A stretch of DNA of 64,000 nt, taken from contig NC_072893.1 of NCBI RefSeq assembly GCF_027943255.1, positions 118,481,784 through 118,545,783 of the forward strand. The letters run 5' to 3'. Under the pieces are notes generated by a model, which was given only the letters and a program-made list of their open reading frames with translations, was not told the DNA's origin and searched no databases. Positions 10,930 to 23,362 of the stretch are shown here, piece by piece. The DNA is from Anastrepha obliqua. Its lineage: Eukaryota; Arthropoda; Insecta; Diptera; Tephritidae. The position numbers were made by a program, and so were the translations under genes. How positions within the stretch are numbered: position 1 is the stretch's first letter; the number at the start of each line of letters is the position of its first letter.

Positions 10930-13635
10930 GTCCGCCGAAGTTCAAAGTGGAAAAAGTCTGGCCAGAAAAGCTTTAGATATCACACACCTGATGAATTTCA
11001 TTAGTGGTCTGAAGCGGTTAACACACAACCAAGAATAGTAATCGTTCCGCCTTCTTCTTCATAGCTACCAAATTTAACTTCCTCTCCACTATCTTTTGTT
11101 TGCTGTCTTTCTCCCTTTTACTCGCGCTATGATAGCACACGGACGAATTGTATATTTGTGGGTGGACAATTATCCTAACTAACCTATCATCCGACCGAAA
11201 ATTACAGAGTATCTATAATCAGCGAGCACTCCTTGGAGACTTAAGACGCCGGTGAGTGGACATTGAAAGTCTCAAACGGTTTTTATATTTTTTATTTTGT
11301 CGACTTGCAATATTTTTGTGACACTTTTCCAGCAGATCGGCATATTATGCTAATGGAAATTTGTTAAATTTATTATTACACACATATTTCATGTGAGCTC
11401 CGAGCACTGCCCGCTAATTTTAACTTTTCTTATATTCCCGCTATTATAGCAATTACCGCTTTAATCATTTCCCAACTGCCTTTTTGGTATGAAATCCTTC
11501 TGATTGGCACGCAAACTATTTACTTATACATATTTGTGAAATCTCTTTCTCCCTACCTGTAATCCATACGCACTCACATACTGAGGAAGGTAAGGCGAAC
11601 AGCAGCGAAAAAACACGAAAAATGGGCGCATCAAAAGTGGCAAATTATCGATAAATGAGTATTTTTTGCTACAATATTAGATACCTACAAAACAACAACA
11701 ACCTTCACCGCTAGCCACACTAAAAATTCACACTGCATGAAATTACAGCTAAATGAGCCTTCACATTTTCCAACAACATTGGAAGTCGTAAGCTGTACTG
11801 CCTACCTTCTACGACACATCACTTTGTTGTTCGTCCAATTCTCTGCCATGACATGCCGCCATAAGTAACCAAAATTTATTAGTGTGCGTATGTGTATGTA
11901 GGTGTGCATTTTAGTTGCTTGTTGTTGCATAATGGTTGCATGTGGGTATGAAGACCGTTTGAGTCCTTGTCACTCAAGCTGCATTGTTGTTGCTTGCTGC
12001 TTACCAAAAGTGGCTGCTTCTTAGGTACTCGCATGTACGAGCACAACTTTTTCTTCATTTTCTTGTTTGCATTTACCTTTTCTTTGTTCGCCGCGTTGGT
12101 TTGCACGATTCATATGTATGCAATGATGACGAAGACGAAAGTTATGAGAATGAAAAGAAGTCTACGTTGACAGCTGAGTGAATAATTATTAATAATTATC
12201 AAGATTGACGCACTTTTGGTTTTTGCAGCGTGTTGTCCGACGTTTAAGTTCTGGCTGCAAGGATGTCGATAGCTACAAACTTACATGCACTTACTTGCTC
12301 ACATATGTGTATGTATGCGTGAAAATGTAATCAAGAAACTGAAGGGTAGATGAATTAGTATAGAAAGTGCAGATGTGCTAACCAAAGTTCATTGCGATTT
12401 TTTTCCCCGCAATGAAGTGAAACTATTATAATTTTTGTTTAATTTGCGGCAATATTTTTATTTCAATATACGAGAGTTTCGGGTTTTTTTTACTGTTATC
12501 TCTCTTAATTTTTTCATTTTTTTATTAAAAATCCAAATAATAGTTCATGCGTAATTGAAAACGTGTTAGTTCTGCTGCCTTTTCATAACTTTTTGAATTA
12601 AAAGATACATGAAAAGCTAAAATTTTTTCTCCTACATTTGTTTTCACGTTTTTTGACATTTGCAGCGGTTGTCTTATTTTTCAAAATACCTAAAAAGGCT
12701 TATGAAAAAATCATATTAAACACATGAGTAAAAAAGTTTGCCCCGCAAAGGCCACATGGTCGCACTTGAAAGCAGCACAATGCGCTCACAAAAACAAAAA
12801 ACAACAAAATATACCACAGCAATCCATAAGCCCCAAACACGCATATGCCCAACCACCCACATTTGAGCACAGCACAAAAACAAATTCAACATACAACTCA
12901 AGCAAGTGAATACTGTAACAAGCACCACCCCTACCTTCTCTAACGGCAAAGCTGTCAAGGTAACTCAACTCCAGCACAGCTTAGCATTCACCATTCAAAT
13001 AAAACAATTTCCCCACCCAAAAGAGAAGCTAAATTTTTTAACGAATGGTGTTGGCTGGTAGTATTCAATTTTCGTAGCTGTTGGCCTTTTCTGGTGCTGG
13101 TTATGTTGCTTTTTTTGTTAATATTTACGTTACTCGCTATTCGTTTGCTTTTAGTGGAATTACAATAAAAAAGTTATATTTTACTTGGAAAAATAAATAT
13201 GTATGTGTGTATGCTCTTCTAGTGGCTTAATGAATGTCCTGTTGGTTTATTCAAAGACAAATTACGACCCATCGTTTTTCTAATTCGAGCCATAATTCAA
13301 TGAATTTGCTTGAACAGCATTTGTTGCGAATGGAAAGTCTTGGCGAAAGCAAGCAGGCTAAACAGATTTGAATCAAAAGATTTTGCTCTTCTTTTCAGCT
13401 TACATACCGCTAGTTTTTTTTTTTTTTGAAGTGGTGAAAAGCTGATTCACAGAATTTTTAATTGAAAATTTTTGCTTTCTTGTGAAATGAGGAAATGATT
13501 TAATTTGGTTTAAATGCGAAGCGGCTAGAAAAAAACATTTTATATTGTGTATATTTACAGAACAAAATATTATACGCATTAGGGATGTCCTTAATTGCAT
13601 AGCTTCAAGTCAAGATATTTTATATTTAACCTGTG
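10930..13635. other. AT-rich non-coding DNA
   Basis: Long AT-rich tract with homopolymers, ACA/ACAACA runs (11690-11705) and scattered TATGTG microsatellite. Frames of 60-80 codons are low-complexity. It has the texture of fly intron or intergenic sequence, and no specific gene is supported. Confidence 0.55.
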
Positions 13636-13639
13636 AATG

Positions 13640-14125
13640 TTTCTGCTTATTTTATTTGTTTATTTATTTAAATATAAAGCCTATGAACAACAAATTTTAC
13701 AGACTACTAACAAAAATTAAATAAGAAGAAGTCTAATGAAAACACATTAGATTAAAAAAATCAAAAATCGATAAGAGATTACCGGTTGAAGTCATTAAGA
13801 GCGCGAGCAATTGGCGCGCTTCGGGCACTATTTGTTTTGTTTTCACTTTCATAAAAAGGGTAAGAATTTCGAAGTTCTTTTCTTGGAATATTAAAATTTA
13901 TTTTTTCCAGAAGGGCAGCACAGCCAACTCTACCTTCTAGAGGTTTGAGATGTACTCAAAATGCCAAGCCAATCAAGTAATGAGTTACCGCAAGAGGAGT
14001 TTTTCCTAGAGACCAAAATAAAATATAGTCACAGAAGCGGATAACTTCCAATTTATTGAGACCCCATTGACGTAGATTTGCCATCATAATCTCGAAAAAA
14101 TTGTGAATCTCAGAGCATTCAGTAT
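13640..14125 (-). mobile_element. LINE C-terminal end with 3' untranslated region
   Basis: On the minus strand the frame reads CAALLEKINFNIPRKELRNS, then SAPIARALNDFNR, a stop, SLIDF, and later SNVFSLDFFLF. This is the usual ending of jockey/CR1-like LINE RT proteins, an ARxxNDFNRxSLIDF block just before the stop. The 3' tail (AAATAAATAAACAAATAAAA) runs to about 13640. Upstream of about 14000 the similarity fades. Several stops. It may belong to the same family as the RT fragment at 855-1915. Confidence 0.65.
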
Positions 14126-15195
14126 GACCTAAGCATTATCTTGGAAAAGAAAACAAACTTTCATATATATTAAGATACCTTACTGGTCTAGAGACGTAAA
14201 AATTGCAGGCGTTGAAAATTGAAGAAAAGTAATCGGTATCAATTGAAAATCATTTTTATTCATTAGATCAATTCTTTATTTTCAAATTAAAAAACAAAAA
14301 CAAAAAAAAATATTTTTTCAAGGACAATAATAGAAAAAAATTGCTTCCTCTGCCACTGGTAAAACTGATTGGGCTGCTCAGGTATGTCTGAAAAAAGAAG
14401 AATTCGGTCGATTATTCATCGCTATGGTGGGTAGCAGATCTACAAAAAACAAAAAGAAAATTTCTAGATATTTTATCTGTTTATTGGAAAAACAAACAAA
14501 AAAGGATTTTTTTTAACGTTCTCGCTCTTAAAAACATAGAAAAATTGATTATAAAATTTTAATTCTGCTACCCGCGAGAGCCGCAAGTCTACTCATTAAC
14601 ATATTAAAAATTCAAATCAATCGGTTCAGCACTTTTTGAGAAATTACCAACGCCAACTCGGAAAAAATAATTTCGAGAAAAACAGGAGCTTATACCAGGG
14701 GCGTCCTACGCCAAACTGGTCTCGTTTTAAAGGACTGTAACGTCTAAACTACAACGAATTTCAATATAAAAATTTGCAAGTACATTTTTGAAAGTATAAA
14801 CTATCATAACATTCAAAAAAAATCTATTCGAAATTCTAGACCAGAAAGGTGCCTTAAAACCCGCAGCAATCCTGAGCAATCCAGGAAGAGACATGAGTTC
14901 AATAACTGCAACTATCCCACCATAAATCAGATGGACCAAATATGCCTTATCCTATAATACAAATTCTGGAAAAGGCATGCACTGAAGTATACACAGTTGA
15001 TATTTGTGGATGGATGATCCTTTCACCAGGTGTGTGGAAGTGTTACTTCCTGCTGAGGCGCAATCAAGAGATTTCGAAACTAACATAGGCACAATTGCCC
15101 CAAAGAAGCCAATCGTATTTTATTTCAACAAAAACTACTGCTGGGATAACTGGATGATGGGTGTTATTTGGGTTAGGAAGCAATAGAAAATGCAA
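14126..15195. other. no gene recognised
   Basis: AT-rich with A-runs near 14290-14340. A 70-codon minus-strand frame at 14727-14939 has no motif I recognise. A CAGGGGCGT...TACG motif at 14697 resembles hAT ends, but I found no partner for it. Confidence 0.5.
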
Positions 15196-15202
15196 TAGAG
15201 AT

Positions 15203-16710
15203 GCGGGCCCTTTCAAATTTTTTTTATATTTATCAAAATGCGTATTAAGTTATAGTGATATAACATTTAAACATTGATAAACTCATTGATAAAAGTTTTG
15301 ATAGAATTAATTATGAAATATTGATTAAAATGAATTTTAGAAAGCTCTTCAGCAGATCTGAAATAAAAAAACGCAGCTGAAAAAAGTTAATATTTTTTAC
15401 TCATTTTGTGAGCCTTACAAATATTTGAAAATGACTGCCACGATGCTTAGAATTTTGCTTTTCTTGCTATAGCTGAGGCAAAAGCTCTTATAATATCATC
15501 GAAGTCGAGTTTCCTTGCTAACTCAGATTCCAAATACAAAGTTGCCAATCCTGTTACTCGACTCTGAGTTGAACAAGAACGATGGTAGTCTTTGATCCTT
15601 GATAAAGCGCTGAACGATCTTTCGGCGCCGGCAACCGATACTGGCAGGGTGCAGAATATTCGCAAATCAATGCAGATGTTCGGGAACAGAGTATCCAAGT
15701 TTTTAGCTGTGATGGCATTCAACAAGTCGAACGGAGGCATACAACATTCCGAATTTCCAGTAAAATTCGCCTTGTACACACTCTTCAAGTGACACATCTC
15801 AATTCAGATTTCTTCCGACACATCAGAAGGGTATTTTTTAGCAAAATTAAAAGCTGCTGTCTGAAGTTCTGCTTTTTCAATTTTAGGAAATAGCCACGGG
15901 AATGAGAAAATGTTGTTTATGTTTTTAATTGCAGTAAACCGATTTTCAATACTAGTGATAACTGAGTCCATGATGACGAGAAATGTGTTCCTCTTCAAAT
16001 CAATTTCTTCGGCGGTCATATTTTCCGCTGAATTCTCAGGTTCTTCATCATTACGTTTCTTCTTTCGGCTTGCTGGCAATGTTGACGAAGTGTTTGGCAA
16101 ACCTTTTGCAACAGTTTGACATTCTTTTAAAATCGATCCCCATTGGCTGCGTAACAATTGTAGATCTGCTACTAGGCATTCAAGATTCTTTACCTCGACG
16201 TTAATCGTTGCTTCTTTTCTTTGTAAAATCAAACTGACGTAGTTTATTGCTGTGAGAATCGTGAACCATATGGAAGACATTAAGACACATTCAAATTTAC
16301 TTATGTACTTAATAATTCCATCGACATCGCGTTTCGTTTCTACGGTGAGATTAAGTCCTGTCACTTTTGTAAGAGCTTTTCTCAGTCCAGGTAGATTTTG
16401 CGCAAACGCTTTGACAGTATCATTTCGAGCAGACCATCTTGTATCCGATAAGCGGTGAAGTTAAGTTGGTACACATTCTTTCAAAATATCCCATCGTATC
16501 GTACTACTACTGAATATGTTGAAACATTTTTGAACGACTCCAAAAAAAGTAATTGCGTTAGGGCAGCATTCAGCGGCATCGACTCCTGCTAAATTGAGAG
16601 TATGAGCTCCGCATGGTGCTGGTAGAAGTATTATTTACTATATTTTTTCAAGCAGGAAATTTCTTGGAATTACCCTCGAGTCCGGGCCCCTCTGAAAATT
16701 CCGGGCCCTG
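15203..16710 (-). mobile_element. hAT transposase copy, ZMYM1/DUF4371-like
   Basis: hAT transposases cut and paste with a DDE RNase H fold and dimerise through their C terminus. Minus-strand frames give GVDAAECCPNAITFFGVVQK (about 16580), a stop near 16460 and LHRLSDTRWSARNDTVKAF (the RW block of this hAT group). A 186-codon frame (16364-15804) with an NxxxFxxxIxxIxxIF section follows. The hAT dimerisation block comes last, LPVSVAGAERSFSALSRIKD with TQSRVTGLATLYLESELA (15797-15447). A stop and shift separate the two frames. GGGCCC motifs sit near both ends (CGGGCCC at 15204, GGGCCCTG at 16703) and fit hAT-like terminal repeats. No 8-bp target duplication was seen. The N-terminal zinc finger half is missing. 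Confidence 0.8.
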
Positions 16711-17845
16711 GGGAAAAAGTACCATTTTTATTAATGGCGTAGTTTCTACTTGTCAAATATCAAAAAATGACAGCTTCAAAAGCGGCATCTACCGAAATAG
16801 CGGGCTAATCAAAATAACACCTGTAATTGGAAAGTTCTTTTTAAAGTTAATGAAGTTTTCTATAGATTTTGACAATACAAAATTTGTAAGCATTTTTTGA
16901 AATTTGTTGAATTTTTGTGAATTTTGTACAAAGTTTGAAACTTTGATTTTTATAGGGATTTTGCAAATTTTTATATTCATTAAATATTGTAAAAAGATGA
17001 AGTGACTTAATTATGTGAGTAAAAGTCTATATAAAGCAAAAAAAAGAAATAAAATAAATATTTCGACAAAAATATAAAACAAAAATAATAATTAATTTAT
17101 CCCGCACAAGCACATCCCTAATGTGCATTCACACAGCCGCATATAAGCTCGCATTATTACATTCATTCATTTCCCTTTTGACCATGCATCTGCTTGCTAA
17201 CTTCCTCTTCCACTTTTTGTGCCTTCCAGCTGAAAAAATGTCCTTCCACTTCCCCCTTTTTTTCTTGTTTTTTTTGCAAAACGATATGCATTTTCACTTT
17301 TTCTTACATCTCTTATTATGCAAACATATTTCATTCGCTTCCAATTCCGCGTAATTACGAATATTAATTTTTTCGTTTTCACATAAAACTTTTTATATTT
17401 TTCTGCTTTCAATTAGACACTCACATATGCGCACACATACTTGTATACTCGTATAGTTGTGTGTGTATGTGCTTTTTTTCTTTTGCACGCCTCTGCTTTG
17501 CCTTCTTTTTTGTTCAATCCGCATTGAAAGTGTTGCTCATTTAGGCATAAATTGCGCTGCTGCTGTTGTTCCTCAGTCGTCCTCATACAATCAACATATC
17601 CTTGTACGGGTAAGACACGCTTTTATGTTGTTTCTGTTGCTGGCGTTGCAAGGCTATTTTCTCCTACTGTTTATTATTAGTTTTTTACATGTTAATTTGA
17701 CATTTTGCGTTTATGAAAAGAATGACATTTTCCAATTAACGAGCGGGCGTTTTGTGAAAAAAAGCAACTGCTACAAACTGCATGGGGCTACAGCAACACA
17801 AAAGAGAGGGGGAAGAAAAAGATTGGAAAGATTACAAATTATGAT
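16711..17845. other. AT-rich non-coding DNA
   Basis: T-rich and A-rich low-complexity sequence. A 182-codon plus-strand frame (17457-18005) is hydrophobic by T-richness and runs into a LINE scrap in another frame, so I do not call it. Confidence 0.55.
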
Positions 17846-17847
17846 GA

Positions 17848-18030
17848 AAGTATTATTTATACAAAATATCTTGGTGAAGTCCTTGATAACAAACTCTTAT
17901 GAAATCCACTCACGATTAAAATTAGGCAAAGAACGAGAGTATGCATATGGACCCATCGGTAGCGCATGCGCGGAATTGTACGAAATCATTGCAAGTCCAG
18001 CCTAACATATGGTGCGCCTAGCTGGTAAAA
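17848..18030 (+). mobile_element. LINE RT thumb fragment
   Basis: Translation gives KYLGEVLDNKLL, a stop, NPLTIKIRQRTRVCIWTHR and later SSLTYGAPSW. KYLGxxLDxKL and LTYGAxxW are the conserved blocks after the catalytic domain in I/R1/LOA-type LINEs. Two stops lie in about 60 codons. No more of the element is recognisable on either side. Confidence 0.65.
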
Positions 18031-19195
18031 TAAGTTAGTTAGGAGCCGATTATTATTATTAATATTGGTCCGTCATGCACTACGACTTCTGATATGGTCA
18101 ATTATGCTTCACCGCAATTTTAGAATTTGAGTCTTCTGATGAATTTGAATGCCACCTCAGGCTTTTTGTTCCATATCACTAAGGGACTTAAAGTCGCACC
18201 ACTTAGGTGAGCTAGCCTTCGCCTTTGTACAGAATATGCCCTGGAGCTTCATCAACTAGCGCGCAAAAACGACTGGCCCTTGTTTCTACTAATTTTACAA
18301 TAGTTCCTTGAAATGATAACGAGAAAGTTCGTAAGACCTCTCTTTTCAGCTTTAGGAGGCAATTTGACCTCATTTTGAGGAAAGCATAAACTGTTGCCTG
18401 CCTCTGTTTTAGACTTGCTTCCAGTGTCGTGTGAATTCTTCGTCTTCCAAGTCTTTGATAAATCCTTTTGTATGGGTTTTGGTAGGCCACGAAAGAGATC
18501 AGGTCCTTGAAATTTTGAAAGACCGCCTTATTTCGCTAAGCAGGCTACCTGGCCGTTGCCATCATACCCATCATACAAGTGTTGGTACTACGCCTAACAC
18601 AGACGGGACACAGACGCAGAGTGTTGAGGGCAGAGAAGTATTTCCCAACGAGCTTGGATGTTATTAGGTGGAATGGGTCGCGTTAGGCTACCTGACTGAC
18701 AAAATGTAAATCCATTTCGAAAGCATTCACTGCCGCAGATTTCTATGCTACGGATTTCTACTTAAAATACTTGGGATGACTGCCCTTGCGTATCGATCTT
18801 TAAACATTTTTTATGGTAATTTTTTGAAAGTTGACTAAAACTACCAATTTTCATGATTTATTTCCAAGTAGACTCAATTAAGACAAGTCTCGGAACTCTT
18901 GACGCACTGAAGGCGCATGAAATTCTCTCAAAGCATGTGTGGGGATGTCTTCAACTATTAATAGGTGTCGCATCCATGAACTCTCCATGACTAGATAATG
19001 GTAGCTGCATGTACAGTTAACCTCGGCAGGATACTAACAACTCTGTGACTTATTGGCCCTTAGATCCTTTCTTGGACTGCTATGGAGCTCCGTTAAGCTA
19101 AACGAGTACATATGGATGAATAATGAGGCCTTGCATTAGTGAAGTTATACGGAGGTAACAGAAAATCCAAAGCCTTCTTAGCACAAACATGATGC
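18031..19195. other. no gene recognised
   Basis: Less AT-rich than its surroundings and perhaps an eroded repeat. A 92-codon minus-strand frame (18212-18490) contains YAFLKMRSNCLLKLKREV but no family signature I can name. Confidence 0.4.
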
Positions 19196-19204
19196 GATTC
19201 CGAA

Positions 19205-19735
19205 TACGAAAATAAATATGGATATGAATATGAATGCGAATGTGGATATGAATATGGGTATGAATGGGAATATGAATGCGAATGTGAATACGAGTACGAA
19301 TCTCAATATTAATGTGAATATGAATATGAATATGAATATGAATATGAATACGAATATGAATATGAATATGAATATGAATATGAATATGAATATGAATATG
19401 AATATGAATATGAATATGAATATGAATATGAATATGAATATGAATATGAATATGAATATGAATATGAATATTAATATGAATATTAATATGAATATGAATA
19501 TGAATATGAATATGAATATGAATATGAATATGAATATGAATATGAATATGAATATGAATATGAATATGAATATGAATATGAATATGAATATGAATATGAA
19601 TATGAATATGAATGTGAATATGAATACGAGTACAAATATGAATATGAATATGAACATGAAGATGAAGATGAATATGAATATAAATATGAATATGAATATG
19701 AATACCAATATAAATATTAATACGAAAACTGGTGT
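19205..19735. repeat. TATGAA hexanucleotide array
   Basis: About 530 bp of a six-base repeat (TATGAA), pure from about 19310 to 19610. Both ends are degenerate, with GCGAAT, ACGAGT, TTAATA and GATGAA variants. Because the unit is six bases, reading frames on both strands stay open for 176-216 codons as two-residue repeats (Met-Asn, Ile-Phe, His-Ile). These are not genes. Confidence 0.95.
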
Positions 19736-19739
19736 GAAA

Positions 19740-20505
19740 ATAATACATATTTTCTATATATTAAATAACATTATTTTTTTAAATCTTTCAGTTTTCAAAT
19801 CCACTTAACATTTAGAATGAAAAAAAATTAAAAAATGCTAAAATTCTAAAAAAATTTTATAATAACTGGAAAGATTTTGTAAGCCTTCGTGAATAATTAT
19901 TTTAATTTAATATGAGCAAAACGTTTTAGTTTTACTTAGTTACAATACATACAAAGAATTTTTAATTGCATGGAATATATTTTTTAGTTAAAAGAAATTT
20001 TAAGTATTTTTTATCAAGACTGAAATACATTTTTTAAGTTTTATATATAATATAGAATGGCACTAAAAAAACCACAAGCCAGTAGTTAAAGTACTTATTT
20101 TATATTTTTAAAATTTCCCGAAAACATTTTTTTATAAACAGATTTTTTAAGTGTTCTTCTTCTTCTTTTTTAAGTCGTCTAAATTTAGTCCGAAATGTTT
20201 TTATTTTTAAATTTAATAAAGTATAAAAATATATATATTTACGCTTAATATATTCGCTTTAAGGTTTTAAAAATTACCTCAAAGCATGAAAAGAAATTTT
20301 AAATTTTCTAATTTAAATCCGAAATGCTTTATCGGAATGTTTTTGATTTAGTTTATTATTAGAATAATAAAAAATATTAATTGAAAAAATTAAATAAAAG
20401 AATTAGAAAGTAACAATAAATTAGTAAGTTGGAAAAAAGTTTGAAATTCTCCTAAAAATATTTTTTAATTAAAGAAATTTTAAGTTTTCTAAATTTAAAC
20501 AGAAT
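19740..20505. other. AT-rich non-coding DNA
   Basis: Extreme AT content with recurrent AAATTTTAAGT-like patches. No gene or element end recognised. Confidence 0.55.
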
Positions 20506-20509
20506 GTTT

Positions 20510-20850
20510 TTTCGCAACTTTTTTCCGAAAGATCTATGGTCCGCTTAGACTGGCAGATGGCCCTTATCGCATTAGGCGCAATGCCGAACTGGAAGACATA
20601 GTTAACGAAGAAAATATAATAAGATTTATTAAGACTCAACGACTTAGATGGCAACGAGAAAGGCACTAAATCTTCGCCTAATTGGAGAAAGAAAATGGGA
20701 CGCTCGAGGAAAAGCTGGCTAGAAGATGTGGAAGCTGATCTTAGGAAAATGCGCGTGCAATGTTGGAGGGAAGTGGCTGAAAATCCAGATCGAGGGCAAG
20801 AAGCTGTGAAGGAAGCGATGGTTCACCAAGAATTGTGACGCTAAGAAGAA
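20510..20850 (+). mobile_element. RTE-like LINE C-terminal fragment
   Basis: Translation begins KIYGPLRLADGPYRIRRNAE, continues IIRFIKTQRLRWQREK and, after a frameshift near 20670, reads GRSRKSWLEDVEADLRKMRV and REVAENPDRGQEAVKEAMVH. This is the RxIYGP...QRLRWxGH...GRPRKRWxDDV block that ends RTE-type RT proteins. The stop is followed by GACGCTAAGAAGAAGAAGAA, a GAA/AAG trinucleotide tail typical of RTE 3' ends. 5'-truncated. Confidence 0.78.
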
Positions 20851-21082
20851 GAAGAACAAGTAATTAATATTAAAACAAATAACCATAAAAAACAATAAAA
20901 TTTAAATGTTTTTTGTAAATTTTAAATTAATTTAATATTAAAATAAATAAATAGGAAAACCAAAAAACTCAAACTTGTTTTTTGAAATTTCCAGAGAGAA
21001 ACAAATGTTAAACTTTCTGTATTTTTTCATTTTTTTTTTTAATTTTAACCTCTTATTTTTCTTATGATTATTTTATTTTAGT

Positions 21083-22545
21083 TTACTTCTTCTTCTTCTT
21101 CTTAATTGGAGCGATAACCGCTTACGTGATTTTGGCTGAGTTTAACAAAGTCGTTTCTTTCTCGTGCTAACCGGCGCCAATTGGACACATCAAGTGAATC
21201 CAAGTACTTCTCCACCTGATCTTTCCTCTGCTACCACCAGCTGGTACCGCATCGAATACTTTCAAAGCCGGAGCGTTTGTATCCATTCGGACGACATGAC
21301 CCAGCCAACGAAGCCGCTGGATCTTTATTCGCTGCGCTATGTCTATTGCGTCGTAAAGCTCATACAGCTCATCGTTCCATCGTCTACGATATTCGCCGTT
21401 GCCAACGTGCAAAGGTCCAAAAATCTTACGCAGAATCTTTCTCTCGAACACTCCAAGCGTCGCTTCATCGGATGTTGTCATCGTCCAAGCTTCTGCGCCA
21501 TACGTTAGGACGGGCATGATGAGAGTCTTGTAGAGTATTAGTTTTGTTCGTCGAGAAAGGACTTTACTGCTCAGTCCAATGTAGCACTTGTTGGCAAGAG
21601 ATATTCTACTTTGGATTTCAAGGCTGACATTGTTATTGGTGTTAATACTGGTTCCTAAATAAACGAAGTCTTTTACAACTTCGAAATTATAACTGTCTAC
21701 AGTGACGTGGGTGCCGGTACGCGAGTGCGCCGACTGTTTGTTTGAAGACAGGAGGTACTTCGTTTTGTCCTCGTCCACCACCAGACCCATTCGCTTTGCC
21801 TCTTTATCCAGTTTGGAGAAGGCAGAACTAACAGCGCGGTTGTTAAGGCCGATGATGTCAATATCATCGGCATACGCCAACAATTGTATGCTCTTATAAA
21901 AAATTCTGCCTGAGCGATTAAGTTCTGCGGCTCGAACGATGCTCTCCAACATCAGGTTAAAGAAGTCACACGACAGCGAGTCACCCTGTCTGAAACCTCG
22001 TTTGCTATCAAACGGCTCGGAGAGGTCTTTCCCAATTCTGACGGCGCTGCTGGTGTTGAGCAACGTCATCTTGCAAATCCGTATTAGTTTTGTGGGGATA
22101 CCAAATTCAGACATCGCGGCATACAAGTAACTCCTTTCCGTACTGTCGAATGCAGCTTTGAAGTCGACGAAACGATGGTGTGTGTCGATTCTCCTTTCAT
22201 GGGTCTTTTCGAAGATTTGGCATATTGTGAATATTTGGTCGATGGTAGACTTTAGAGGTCTAAAGCCACACTGATAAGGTCCAATCAGTTGGTTGACGGT
22301 GGGCTTCAGCCTTTTACACAATACGATCGCTAGAACCTTATAGGCGATATTTAGAAGACTAATCCCGTGGTAGTTGGCACAGATTGCAGGATCGGTTATG
22401 GTTATGGGATATGGTTCAAGCAGCTCACAACGTCCGGGATTAGCACACGTATCCTCACCCGTTCGGGAGTGAGCTAACGTGAGAAGGCGAAGCATTTGAG
22501 GATAGCTGGTTATACGCTAGGTTTGGGACCCGCTACTTAAAAGTC
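21083..22545 (-). mobile_element. RTE-like LINE with 442-codon RT frame
   Basis: The minus-strand frame 22495-21167 is open for 442 codons and encodes most of a reverse transcriptase. It carries [38 protein letters not shown], the VDFKAAFDS palm block and GFRQGDSLSCDFFN. YADDID has its catalytic pair at 21863-21874. KDFVYLGTSIN, LTYGAEAW, RKILRKIFGPLHVGNGEYRR and RLRWLGHVVRMD follow. The first 30 codons look foreign, so the element is 5'-truncated near ITDPAICANY (about 22395). The natural end after GSRGKI is lost through a frameshift. The 3' side runs through untranslated sequence to a CTT run (AAG tail) at 21086-21100. There is no endonuclease domain, so it is not autonomous. The same family recurs at 38405-42440 and 44755-44935. 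Confidence 0.9.
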
Positions 22546-22760
22546 CCCCACAATGAAAATAATTTTAATTTACTATTAAAATGAAAAAAATCGGAAAGAG
22601 TAAAATACTAAAAAAAATTAAAATTGAATTTCTAAATTAATTCCGATATATTTTTTCTTAATTATATTATTTATTTAATTAATTATTCGTTTTTATTTAT
22701 TTTTCCACAGAGGTTCTTACGGACTCCTAGACCAGTTAAACATTAAAAAAAAATGCAACT
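22546..22760. other. AT-rich spacer between two LINE pieces
   Basis: Short A/T-rich spacer with poly-A runs. Nothing recognised. Confidence 0.5.
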
Positions 22761-22764
22761 TAAT

Positions 22765-23362
22765 GTTAGGTTAGGTTAGGTTAGCCTGGTTGGCAATAAG
22801 CCGCGCATAGACCTTTTGGTCCCTAGCGATACCAGATGGAGACCGACCTCTATGAATACCTGAAGTAGACATCATGTAGGATGTCAGCGCTTTTAGCGAA
22901 TCTAAGTAGGGCTGGGAGCTCCGCTTTAGAGATGTCTTCCAGACCCTCAAACAGTGGGGCTCCCAGGCATTTTAGTCGCGTTTTTAGTAATGCCGGACAA
23001 GCGCACAGAAGGTGTTCTAAAGTCTCCTCAACATCCTCTCTGCATTTCCTGCATTTGTCCGTGTTAGCAATCCCTATCTTGTACGCATATGCAGCCAGTA
23101 GATTGTGGCCTGTTAGCATACCTATGATAGTTCTGCATTCCTTTCGCGAGAGCGTAAGTACGAATGGAGTCAGTTTTTTGTCGTTAGTTCTACACATGAC
23201 TTTTGCTGTTTTACATGTGGTCAAGTTAGTCCACCTAGCTTCCACTTGCCTTTTCATGTGGTCGTCCATTTCGTTGTATATTGTGTTTAGCGGTTTTGGT
23301 ATGTCGTTTTCTTGATCAAATGGTAGCCTCACAGCACTGAAGTTCGGCTATTCAAAACTTAA
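22765..23362 (-). mobile_element. 3' end of an RNase H-type LINE, copy B
   Basis: The minus-strand frame 23332-22850 (160 codons) starts with LPFDQENDIPKPLNTIYNEM. It contains TLSRKECRTIIGMLTGHNLL and then a zinc-binding CRKCREDVEETLEHLLCAC (Cys-Cys-His-Cys). It ends with LLRFAKSADILHDVYFRYS and a stop. This is the region after the RNase H domain in I/LOA/R1-type LINEs. The 3' untranslated part shares its sequence with 3470-3548 and closes with three AACCT units (22764-22785 on the plus strand as TTAGG repeats). The coding end is intact. Everything upstream, including RT and RNase H, is missing. Confidence 0.85.

Noticed and set aside
14697..14730. hAT-type end CAGGGGCGT with TACG
   Set aside because: No matching inverted partner or 8-bp duplication found, and no transposase inside a plausible span.
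17457..18005. 182-codon plus-strand frame with a hydrophobic start resembling a signal peptide
   Set aside because: Hydrophobicity comes from T-rich DNA, and the last part overlaps a LINE fragment that reads in a different frame.
19098..19808. Open frames of 176-216 codons (Met-Asn, His-Ile, Ile-Phe)
   Set aside because: Product of the TATGAA array, with no gene signal outside it.
22764..22785. True telomere or interstitial telomere
   Set aside because: Only three units, and they coincide with the 3' end of a LINE whose other copy ends the same way.
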